A stretch of DNA of 7,778 nt from CAYJRR01 sp964372275 [NCBI: uncultured bacterium]. GTDB taxonomy: Bacteria; CAYJRR01. Of this stretch, positions 1 through 5,844 are shown in pieces. Position numbers and translations under genes: made by a program. Location of the stretch: assembly GCA_964372275.1 (NCBI GenBank), contig CAYJRR010000173.1, forward strand, positions 1 to 7,778, in the 5' to 3' direction. The notes below the pieces were generated by a model. The model was not told the origin of the DNA. It worked only from the letters and a program-made list of their open reading frames with translations, and searched no databases. Position 1 is the stretch's first letter. Each line of letters begins with the position of its first letter.

Positions 1-14
1 CGCGGAGGGCCTCG

Positions 15-761
15 ATGCGGATCTGGATGGCAGCGGCGACGATGGCGGCACTGGTGGCGGCGGCAACGGCCCGCGCGTCCGACTGTTCTTCGCCGGACGG
101 ATCTCCGACGGCGGGCGTCTCCGCGGCAGTCGCCGGCGCCCGGCGGGTGAGCGATCGCACCTGGCGGCGGCACGTGGCCGAGGCGATCTACACCACCGAC
201 GGCGTCTGGGGCCCGAGCCCCGACGGCATGACGCCGATCTCGCCGCGGAAACTCAACGCCTGCCTGCGCAACGTCCACCGACGGCTGACCCGGATCGCCG
301 ACGGCGAGGTCGGCGTGAAGACGATGAAGATCGACGGACGCTCGGTCTATCTCTTTGACGTCCCGGGCGACGGATTCACGACGTTCGACCTCCGAGACGC
401 GCGGTGCCGCACGCTGACGATCGGAAACCGCCCTCACCCGCCGCAGCCCCTTCCCTATCCCGCCGAGGGGAACGTCGATCGGGCCACGTGGATCGCCCAC
501 CTCAGGGAGGCGATGCGCCGTCCGGTCGCCATGCACGACACGCCGGTGGTCACCGACTACCCTGCCGCGGTGAAGCGGAAGATCGCCGCCTTCGTGAAGA
601 AACACGGGCACGACGAGTACGGCCCGATCCGGATCGACGTGGAGGTCCACCACGTGCGGATGGAGGGCCGCGACTCCTGGCTCGTCTATTACGGATTCGA
701 CGACGCCGTCTCCGAAGTGATGTACGAACGGAACGGGTCCGAGCTCGACGTCGGGTTCTGA
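15..761 (+). CDS. Exported protein of unknown function with two diverged domain repeats
   Basis: A 248-residue protein that I do not recognise. Residues 1-21 look like a Sec signal peptide: a short basic start, an Ala/Val-rich hydrophobic stretch, then an Ala-Arg-Ala site that suggests cleavage after Ala21. Cys24 follows the site but there is no lipobox, so a lipoprotein is unlikely. The mature part appears to hold two copies of one domain. Residues 47-137 and 155-247 both begin Asp-Arg-(x)-Thr-Trp, continue through a probable helix, and end in a strand-rich half. In that half, residues 99-137 and 209-247 align without gaps, with 8 of 39 identities and many conservative changes, including Gly-Arg at 108-109 and 218-219. 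The copies are joined by a Pro-rich linker (about 140-151). The start is supported by GGAGGG at 4-9, five bases before the ATG. The role is unknown; it probably acts outside the cytoplasmic membrane. Confidence 0.8.
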   Translation: MRIWMAAATMAALVAAATARASDCSSPDGSPTAGVSAAVAGARRVSDRTWRRHVAEAIYTTDGVWGPSPDGMTPISPRKLNACLRNVHRRLTRIADGEVGVKTMKIDGRSVYLFDVPGDGFTTFDLRDARCRTLTIGNRPHPPQPLPYPAEGNVDRATWIAHLREAMRRPVAMHDTPVVTDYPAAVKRKIAAFVKKHGHDEYGPIRIDVEVHHVRMEGRDSWLVYYGFDDAVSEVMYERNGSELDVGF

Positions 762-843
762 ACGGCGCCGACTCCGCCAATCTCCGCCTCCGGGCACGGG
801 ACCGGCGTGCGGAAGAGATGCGTCCCCGGCGGTTGGTCCGGGT

Positions 844-849
844 TATCAT
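844..849 (+). promoter_or_regulatory. Candidate -10 hexamer for a leaderless or near-leaderless transcript
   Basis: TATCAT matches five of six positions of the sigma-70 -10 consensus and stands out as AT-rich in very GC-rich DNA. It ends 8 bases before the ferritin-like gene's ATG. A transcription start at the usual distance would fall on or within two bases of that ATG, which fits the lack of any Shine-Dalgarno. No good -35 hexamer lies about 17 bases upstream. The rest of the 762-857 gap shows only a weak 5-bp inverted repeat (GCACG at 794-798 and CGTGC at 806-810) with no T run. Confidence 0.3.
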
Positions 850-857
850 CGGGCGCC

Positions 858-1373
858 ATGAAGAGGCTGGACGTCACGCGGACGCACAAGCTCCTGGGGC
901 GGATCATGGAGTTCGAGCTGGCGGGGGTCGTCCGCTACACGCACTACTCGCTGATGATCACCGGCCCGAACCGCCTGCCGATCGTCCAGTTCATGAAACA
1001 GCAGGCGAGCGAGTCGCTGCTGCACGCGCAGCAGGCGGGGGAGATCCTCACCGGCCTCGACGGCCACCCATCGGTCAGCATCGCCCCGATCGAAGAGAGC
1101 TTCCGCCATTCGGTGAAGCACATCCTCGAAGAGAGCCTGGCGCACGAGGATCGCGCCCTCACCCTCTACAAGTCGCTCCTGTCGCTGGTGAAGGACTCCA
1201 GCGTCTACCTGGAGGAGTTCGCGCGGACGATGATCGGCCAGGAGGAGCTGCACATGCTCGAGCTCCGAAAGATGCTGCGCGACATCACCGTCCGTCCCGA
1301 CGCCTCCGAGCCACACGAACACCCGGCCGCCGCCCCGAAGGCCGCCGGCTCCACGCGGGCGCGCAAGGCCTGA
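858..1373 (+). CDS. Bacterioferritin-like diiron four-helix protein
   Basis: A 171-residue ferritin-like protein, close in length to bacterioferritin (about 158), with a disordered Pro/Ala/Arg tail from about residue 146. Likely carboxylate and His ligands by comparison with Bfr are Glu20 (helix A, in ELAGVVRY), His56 (helix B), Glu97 (helix C), and Glu129 and His132 (helix D, an ExxH motif). This suggests iron oxidation, iron storage or a related oxidase role in the cytoplasm. Two oddities stand out. The helix-B Glu normally three residues before the His is Ser53 here, with Glu52 one step earlier, and the Bfr heme-ligand Met is replaced by Leu54. Heme binding is therefore unlikely, and the protein may belong to a non-heme Bfr-like subfamily. 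A GTG at 807 would add 17 residues (mostly Gly, Arg and Ser), but they look non-homologous, so the ATG is preferred although it has no Shine-Dalgarno. Confidence 0.82.
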   Translation: MKRLDVTRTHKLLGRIMEFELAGVVRYTHYSLMITGPNRLPIVQFMKQQASESLLHAQQAGEILTGLDGHPSVSIAPIEESFRHSVKHILEESLAHEDRALTLYKSLLSLVKDSSVYLEEFARTMIGQEELHMLELRKMLRDITVRPDASEPHEHPAAAPKAAGSTRARKA

Positions 1374-1380
1374 TTCGACC

Positions 1381-1410
1381 GCCCGCGCGGGACGTCCGGC
1401 CGTCGCGGGC
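1381..1410. terminator. GC-rich hairpin between convergent genes, possible terminator
   Basis: GCCCGCG (1381-1387) pairs perfectly with CGCGGGC (1404-1410), and the loop itself contains the palindrome GGACGTCC (1390-1397). The hairpin lies in the 45-base gap between the stop of the ferritin-like gene and the stop of ptsI, where a terminator serving both strands would be expected. Neither strand has a following T run, so it is not a standard intrinsic terminator. It may assist termination or simply reflect base composition. Confidence 0.3.
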
Positions 1411-1418
1411 ACACGCGT

Positions 1419-3182
1419 TCATTCGACGGTCGGGGACTCGTAGGCCCGGGTCGCCTGCGCGAGGAACTCCCGGACTTCGCGGGCGGTCGGTAGGGCCAAC
1501 GCCTCGACGGCGATGCGACGCGCCTCCTCGAGTCCGATCGAACGGAGCCATCGCTTCATCCGCGGGATCAGGGCGGCGTGCATCGACAGCTCGCGCAGGC
1601 CGAGGCCGAGGAGCACCAGCAGGTAGAGCGGCTCGCCCCCCATCTCGCCGCAGATGTTGACCCGCTTTCCGGCCGCGGTGGCGGCATCGATGACGCTCTT
1701 GAGCAACCGCAGCAACGCCGGGTGGGCCGGCTCGTAGAGATAGGCGACGTCCTCGTTCCCGCGGTCGATCGCCAGCGCGTACTGGATCAGGTCGTTCGTT
1801 CCGATGGAGAAGAAGTCGACCTCGTGCGCCAGGAGGTCCGCCAGCAACGCGGCGCTCGGGACTTCGATCATCACACCGAGCGGCGTTTCCCGGTCGAACG
1901 GCGTCCCCCGCGTCGTGAGCTCCGCGCGCACGTCGTCGATCGTGCGCCGCGCGGTACGGATCTCCTCCACGCCGGAGACGAGCGGCAGCAGGATCCGGAC
2001 CGGCCCGTGTGCCGACGCCCGCAGGATCGCCTTGAGCTGCGCCCGGAACAGCGCCTCCTCCCGGAGGCAGTAGCGGATCGCGCGTAACCCGAGCGCCGGG
2101 TTGGCCTCGGTCGGACGGTCGGCCGGGGAGAAGAGCTTGTCGCCGCCGATGTCGAGCGTGCGGATCGTGGTCGGACGCGGAGCCATCGCCTCCACCACGG
2201 CTCGGTAGGCGGCGTACTGCTCCTCCTCGTCGGGGAGGTCGCGGCGGTTCATGAAGAGGAACTCGGTCCGGAACATCCCGACTCCGTCGGCGCCGCAGGC
2301 CGCCGCGAGCTCCGCCTCGGTCGGCAACTCGAGGTTCGCCTGCACCTGGATCCGGACGCCATCGCGGGTCGACGCCGGTTGCAACGCATCGGACCGCAGC
2401 CGCCGCTCGCGCTCTTCGAGGATCGCCTTGCGGTTCCGGTACTCCTCGACCGTCGCCGCCTCGGGATCGACGATCACCACGCCGGCCGAACCGTCGAGGA
2501 TCACGGTCGACCGCTCCTCGATCTCCGCGGTCGCCCGACCCAGCCCGACGACCGCTGGGATCTCCAGCGATCGAGCCATGATCACCGTGTGGCTCGTCTT
2601 GCCGCCGGTGTCGGTGGCGAATCCGAGCACCATCCCGCGCCGCATCGTCGCGGTGTCGGCGGGGCTGAGGTCGTGGTGGACGATCACGTGCCCCCGCGCC
2701 CGCAGCGCCAGCGGCGCCGTGTCCTCGTGTCCGACGAGATTGCGCAGGATCCGGTCGGCCACCTGGTCGACGTCCGACATCCGCTCGCGGAAGTATTCGT
2801 CGGCGATCCCCGAGAAGGCGGCGCGCACCGTGGAGAGGGTGCTCCTCAGCGCCCGCTCGGCGTTGACCCGGTCGGAGGAGATGCGCCCCACGGTGTCGTC
2901 GATCAGCATCTCGTCCTGCAGGATCAGCAGGTGGGTGTCGAGGATCAGGCGCGGCTCCTGCACGTTCAGTCCGGCCACCCGGTCCCGGATCGCGGTGAGC
3001 TGCAGGCGGCTGGCCTCGACCGCCGCGCGAAAGCGCGCGACCTCGATCGCCACCTCGTCCTCCGCGATGCGGCGGACCGCCGGATCGACGTCGATCGGGC
3101 GCTCGACCCACGCCGGGCCGATCGCGATCCCGGGAGAGCCCGGGATCCCCTGGAGGATCCGCTGCGGCCGCGGCTCGCTCAT
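1419..3182 (-). CDS. ptsI: PTS enzyme I (phosphoenolpyruvate-protein phosphotransferase)
   Basis: A 587-residue cytoplasmic enzyme, slightly longer than the 575 of E. coli EI. It takes phosphate from PEP onto a His and passes it to HPr, starting the PTS chain. The N-terminal half holds the HPr-binding helices and the swivelling phospho-His domain, with acceptor His198 in GGKTSHT (193-199). The C-terminal PEP-binding barrel begins near 270. It has Arg305 (in FRTEF), Arg341 just before DIGGDK (344-349), Mg-binding Glu440 (MIEVPSA) and Asp464 (GTNDLIQY), and the catalytic Cys511 in ICGEMGG. Every key residue is present, so it should be active. The ATG overlaps the HPr stop by four bases (ATGA). 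GGGGAGGA sits unusually close to it, while AGGGAAG lies 11 bases upstream. It is the last gene of the operon. Confidence 0.97.
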   Translation of the reverse strand: MSEPRPQRILQGIPGSPGIAIGPAWVERPIDVDPAVRRIAEDEVAIEVARFRAAVEASRLQLTAIRDRVAGLNVQEPRLILDTHLLILQDEMLIDDTVGRISSDRVNAERALRSTLSTVRAAFSGIADEYFRERMSDVDQVADRILRNLVGHEDTAPLALRARGHVIVHHDLSPADTATMRRGMVLGFATDTGGKTSHTVIMARSLEIPAVVGLGRATAEIEERSTVILDGSAGVVIVDPEAATVEEYRNRKAILEERERRLRSDALQPASTRDGVRIQVQANLELPTEAELAAACGADGVGMFRTEFLFMNRRDLPDEEEQYAAYRAVVEAMAPRPTTIRTLDIGGDKLFSPADRPTEANPALGLRAIRYCLREEALFRAQLKAILRASAHGPVRILLPLVSGVEEIRTARRTIDDVRAELTTRGTPFDRETPLGVMIEVPSAALLADLLAHEVDFFSIGTNDLIQYALAIDRGNEDVAYLYEPAHPALLRLLKSVIDAATAAGKRVNICGEMGGEPLYLLVLLGLGLRELSMHAALIPRMKRWLRSIGLEEARRIAVEALALPTAREVREFLAQATRAYESPTVE

Positions 3183-3463
3183 TCCTCCCCGAACTTCCCT
3201 TCGAACAGGGCGGCGAGCTGGTCGACCGCGACCCGTTCGTCTTCGCCGGTGGCCTGCACGCGTAGCTTGGTCCCCTTCGCCGCGGCCAGCATCAAGACCC
3301 CCATGATCGACTTGGCGTTGACCTCGGTCGCGGCGCCGGTCCCGTCGATCCGCGCGATCTTGATCTCGCTCTTGAACCGGACGGCCGCCTGCACCAGCTT
3401 CGCCGCGGCGCGGGCGTGGAGGCCGAGCCGGTTCGTCACCAGCACCACCTTCTCTACCGCCAT
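3179..3463 (-). CDS. ptsH: HPr phosphocarrier protein with both His and regulatory Ser sites
   Basis: A 94-residue cytoplasmic carrier (the family is usually 85-90) that receives phosphate from EI and gives it to EIIA. Catalytic His16 lies in GLHARAA (14-20). Ser52 in NAKSIMG (49-55) matches the Ser46 site of Firmicutes HPr that HPr kinase/phosphorylase modifies, and hprK is the first gene of this operon. The protein can thus carry two kinds of phosphate: His-P for transport and Ser-P for regulation. The open frame runs upstream to 3625, but homology begins at MAVEKVVLV, so the ATG at 3463 is chosen. It overlaps the end of EIID by ten bases, and its stop overlaps the ptsI start. Only a weak G-rich stretch (GGTGGGGGAC) precedes it, so its translation probably depends on coupling to EIID. 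Confidence 0.96.
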   Translation of the reverse strand: MAVEKVVLVTNRLGLHARAAAKLVQAAVRFKSEIKIARIDGTGAATEVNAKSIMGVLMLAAAKGTKLRVQATGEDERVAVDQLAALFEGKFGEE

Positions 3464-4206
3464 GTCCCCCACCCGCGACCGACCAAGACGACCAGCGCCG
3501 CCACGACCGCCAACCACGCCGGCGAAACGCCGCGCCGGGCGCCGCCCGCCAGGACGACCACCAGCGGGAACGCCACCGCGCCCGCGGAGATCCCCGGGAA
3601 CGGCGACGGGCTCCGCGCGGCCCACAGCGCCGCCGCCATTCCCGCGGCCGCCGCCGACGCGATCTTGAGGCCCCGGGTCCCTCCGGAAAAGTCGAGACGC
3701 GCCAACCGCGCGACGACCTCGGGACCGACGGCGACGCCGACGAAGAAGCCGTAGACGCGGATCGCGAGCGCGACCAGTCCGAATCCGGCGACGAACAGAA
3801 TCGGGCCGTAGATCCCGGTGCCGGCGAGAAGCAGCAGCACCGCGACCGTCGCGCCGAACGGGCGCAGCGCCGACCAGAAGAACGAATCCCCGATCGCGCC
3901 GTAGGAACCCATGATGCCGTTCTTGAACGACGCGACCGCCTCCGGACGCCGCCGGCCGGCGGAGACCTCCTCCTCGAGCGCGAGCGAGGCGCCGACCAAC
4001 GCCGGCGCCAGGTAGGGATGCGTGTTGAAGTAGTCGAGCTGGCGGCGGACGGCCGCGTGAAGCGCTTCCGGCTCGCGGTGCGTCGAGCGGAGGGACGGGA
4101 GCGCCGCGAAGGCGAAGCCGAGGCTCTGCATCCGGTCGTAGTTCCAGGCGGCCTGGAACAGGAAGGTGCGGAGGAACGACCGCGCGCGCGCCGACGGGGG
4201 GATCAC
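3454..4206 (-). CDS. PTS mannose-family EIID membrane subunit, compact form
   Basis: A 250-residue membrane component that pairs with EIIC to move a sugar in mannose-family PTS transporters. The N-terminal FLFQAAWNYDRMQSLGFAFA (14-33) corresponds to NLFQGSWNFERMQALGF of E. coli ManZ. FFNTHP-like DYFNTHPYLAP (58-68), LALEEE (75-80) and IMGSYGAIGDSFFW (98-111) are also conserved. Hydrophobic segments lie near 118-160, 182-198 and 207-244. ManZ has about 283 residues, and the deficit falls mainly near the C-terminus, between the last hydrophobic segments. The start is GTG at 4206, in a GTGA overlap with the EIIC stop, preceded by GGAGGTGATC. The open frame continues to 4569 but that part is a shadow of EIIC. 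The protein is probably functional; the sugar is unknown. Confidence 0.92.
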   Translation of the reverse strand: MIPPSARARSFLRTFLFQAAWNYDRMQSLGFAFAALPSLRSTHREPEALHAAVRRQLDYFNTHPYLAPALVGASLALEEEVSAGRRRPEAVASFKNGIMGSYGAIGDSFFWSALRPFGATVAVLLLLAGTGIYGPILFVAGFGLVALAIRVYGFFVGVAVGPEVVARLARLDFSGGTRGLKIASAAAAGMAAALWAARSPSPFPGISAGAVAFPLVVVLAGGARRGVSPAWLAVVAALVVLVGRGWGTWR

Positions 4207-4907
4207 GACGCGATCACCTCCGCCACGAACAGCCCCGAGAGGAATCCGAGCGTGGCCCACACCAGCCCGAGTCGAAAGCCGGCGCCGACGATCACCGCCC
4301 CCAACCCGGCGAGCGGGACGGGGAAGGTCATCTCCGCGATCCGGTCCGGCGCCTGCGGCAATCCGACGACCGCGGCGCGAGCGGCGGGGATCGACGCGGC
4401 GAGAAGCGCGACGACCGCGACGAAGCCGACCGCCAGCGCCGACGACGCGCAGATCAGGACGGCGCGGTCGACCGCCGCCAGGTCCCCGGCTTCGACGCGG
4501 CGGCCGGCGCGGAGCGCGACCCGTCCGTTCAGACGACGCAGCCCCAGCTCCAGCCATCGGCCGATCCACGCCGCCACCAGCGCGGCGCCGAAGCCGACGG
4601 CGGCGGAGGTCGCGAGGTCGGCGCCGGCGGCGCGCGCGCCGAGCGCGCCGGCGCCGACGCCGACCAGGCTTCCGAGCGTGTCGTCCGGCGGAACGACGCC
4701 GCCGACCGGAATCGCCCCGGACCAGAGAAGGCCGATCAGGACGCCGAGCAGCAGTCCCAGCGCCGGCTCCCCCACGACGATCCCCGCGATCGGCGCGGCC
4801 ACCACCGGGTGCGATGCCCCCACCTGCACGGCCACGCGCCGATCGAGCAGGAGCAGCGAACCGACGGCGGCCAGCTGCCAGACGCGAGCGTCCAGGATCT
4901 CCGTCAC
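4203..4907 (-). CDS. PTS mannose/sorbose-family EIIC permease subunit, compact form
   Basis: A 234-residue polytopic membrane protein, shorter than ManY (about 266). It forms the sugar channel together with EIID. Hydrophobic stretches lie around 11-21, 34-47, 49-64, 80-92, 98-115, 149-171, 196-210 and 213-232. GGVVPPDD (69-76) matches the conserved Pro-Pro-Asp of mannose-family EIIC, following an amphipathic GLLWSGAIP stretch. A hydrophilic Arg-rich loop lies at about 121-140. The start is GTG at 4907, in a GTGA overlap with the EIIB stop, with AGGAGAGGG 10-14 bases upstream. The open frame reaches 5354, but that part overlaps EIIB and is not homologous. Identification rests on the fold pattern, the PPD motif and its place between clear EIIB and EIID genes. 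Sugar specificity cannot be read. Confidence 0.88.
   Translation of the reverse strand: MTEILDARVWQLAAVGSLLLLDRRVAVQVGASHPVVAAPIAGIVVGEPALGLLLGVLIGLLWSGAIPVGGVVPPDDTLGSLVGVGAGALGARAAGADLATSAAVGFGAALVAAWIGRWLELGLRRLNGRVALRAGRRVEAGDLAAVDRAVLICASSALAVGFVAVVALLAASIPAARAAVVGLPQAPDRIAEMTFPVPLAGLGAVIVGAGFRLGLVWATLGFLSGLFVAEVIAS
4212..4221 (-). promoter_or_regulatory. Extended Shine-Dalgarno for EIID inside the end of EIIC
   Basis: On the minus strand this reads GGAGGTGATC, five bases before the EIID GTG. It is complementary over all ten bases to the usual 3' end of bacterial 16S rRNA (GATCACCTCC). It lies within the last codons of EIIC (Glu-Val-Ile) and fixes the EIID start at 4206. Such a long match should give strong independent initiation for EIID as well as coupling to EIIC. 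Confidence 0.75.
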
Positions 4908-5413
4908 GCGCCGCGATCCCTCTCCTGCCGCTCGACGGCCGCGTGCGCCGACTTGAGCGAGAGCCCCTTCTCGCGAGGGACGGCCTTCACCTCCACCGCC
5001 ACGCCCGACCGGGCGATCTCGTCGAGCGTCGACAGCTCGCCGGGCGACAACGCCACCGAGGGCGTCACCCGCATCCGGCCGGGGACGAGCGGCACGTTCC
5101 CGACGTTCACCGACGGCGCGGTCAATCCACTGTGCCAGACCCGGTCGAGTCCGTCGACGCTCGAGACCAGCACCAGGACGCGCTTCTTCGCCAGCTCCCC
5201 CCGCTTCGCCGCCTGCGCCGCTTCGCCGACCGCGACGACGTCGAGCGACACCTTCGAGGGGCAGGCGGCGGTCATCGCCAGCGTGCAGAGCGGATCGCCG
5301 GCGACCGCGTCGTCCGCGACGACGATCGCGTCCGCCTTGAGATGGCGAAGCCACCCCTCGACCACCTGGCCGTGGATCAGCCGCTGATCGACGCGCACCA
5401 GGACGACCGACAT
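4904..5413 (-). CDS. PTS mannose/sorbose-family EIIB phosphocarrier
   Basis: A 169-residue cytoplasmic protein, close to the family length of about 160-165. It takes phosphate from EIIA and phosphorylates the sugar bound by EIIC/EIID. The signature VRVDQRLIHGQVVEGW (6-21) contains the acceptor His14, equivalent to His175 of E. coli ManX and His15 of LevE-type EIIB. Further family features are VVADD (31-35) in the 'now-you-see-a-deviant-Asp' loop region, VNVGNVP (102-108) and VEVKAVP (140-146). The last 20 residues are charged and probably flexible. In enteric ManX the EIIA and EIIB domains are fused; here they are separate genes with a 2-base gap. GAGGAG lies six bases before the ATG. Confidence 0.95.
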   Translation of the reverse strand: MSVVLVRVDQRLIHGQVVEGWLRHLKADAIVVADDAVAGDPLCTLAMTAACPSKVSLDVVAVGEAAQAAKRGELAKKRVLVLVSSVDGLDRVWHSGLTAPSVNVGNVPLVPGRMRVTPSVALSPGELSTLDEIARSGVAVEVKAVPREKGLSLKSAHAAVERQERDRGA

Positions 5414-5415
5414 CG

Positions 5416-5844
5416 CTATCTCCTCAGGATCTCCGTCGCGACCTGGATGTTCTTCCGGCCGTGGTCGGCTACGGCGGAGGCGAGCTCGGACAGGGACGGC
5501 GGCGCCTCCCCCTCACGCGCCTCCGGGTTCCGGGCGCCGGCGAGCTTCAACAGCATCGGCAGGTTGACCCCGGTGACGATCTCGATCGCGCCCTCCCGGT
5601 GCAGTGAGAGCGACAGATTGCTCGGCGTCCCGCCGAACATGTCGGTCAACACCAGAACCCCCCTGCCCCGGTCGACCTCCCGGATGGCCGACTCGATCCG
5701 GCCCTTCATCGCGTCGACCTCCTCGTCCGACCGCAGACCGACCGCGCGGACCCCTTCCTGGGAGCCGACGATCATCTCCGCCGAGCGGACCAACTCCTCG
5801 GCGAGCGGACCGTGGGTGACGACGACGATCCCGACGGCGGACAT
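5416..5844 (-). CDS. PTS mannose-family EIIA phosphocarrier
   Basis: A 142-residue single-domain EIIA of the mannose family that accepts phosphate from HPr and passes it to EIIB. His11 in VVVTHGPLAEEL (7-18) corresponds to His10 of E. coli ManX. LTDMFGGTPSN (66-76) is the conserved active-site Asp loop, with Asp68 expected to contact the phospho-His. TGVNLPMLLK (91-100) is the usual dimer-interface helix region. The length and C-terminal KNIQ-containing helix are normal for a stand-alone EIIA. The start at 5844 shares one base with the rapZ stop (TGATG) and has GGAGAGGG four bases upstream (5849-5856). The frame is open to 6594 but the upstream part is a shadow of rapZ. Stand-alone EIIA proteins of this type can also regulate, but the adjacent EIIB, EIIC and EIID suggest transport. 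Confidence 0.96.
   Translation of the reverse strand: MSAVGIVVVTHGPLAEELVRSAEMIVGSQEGVRAVGLRSDEEVDAMKGRIESAIREVDRGRGVLVLTDMFGGTPSNLSLSLHREGAIEIVTGVNLPMLLKLAGARNPEAREGEAPPSLSELASAVADHGRKNIQVATEILRR
5420..5425 (-). promoter_or_regulatory. Shine-Dalgarno for EIIB overlapping the end of EIIA
   Basis: GAGGAG on the minus strand lies six bases before the EIIB ATG and forms part of the last EIIA codons (Leu-Arg-Arg). Ribosomes finishing EIIA stop within a few bases of the EIIB start, so the two cytoplasmic carriers are likely made in matched amounts. Confidence 0.7.

Noticed and set aside
794-810. Inverted repeat GCACG/CGTGC as a terminator after the first gene
   Set aside because: The stem has only 5 bp, there is no T run, and such repeats are common at this base composition.
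807-857. GTG start extending the ferritin-like protein by 17 residues
   Set aside because: The extra residues do not resemble the family N-terminus, no Shine-Dalgarno precedes the GTG, and the -10-like hexamer lies inside the extension.
404-1660. Plus-strand open frame of 418 codons spanning the two plus-strand genes and the end of ptsI
   Set aside because: It overlaps two better-supported genes in another frame and the ptsI end on the other strand. Its composition is Arg/Pro-rich and unlike a real protein.
1285-3111. Minus-strand 608-codon frame over ptsI
   Set aside because: It is the other reading frame of ptsI. The 1419-3182 frame holds all the EI catalytic motifs.
2251-3668. Long plus-strand open frames opposite ptsI and ptsH
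   Set aside because: They are shadows of strongly conserved minus-strand genes, with low-complexity Arg/Ser/Pro translations and no ribosome site.
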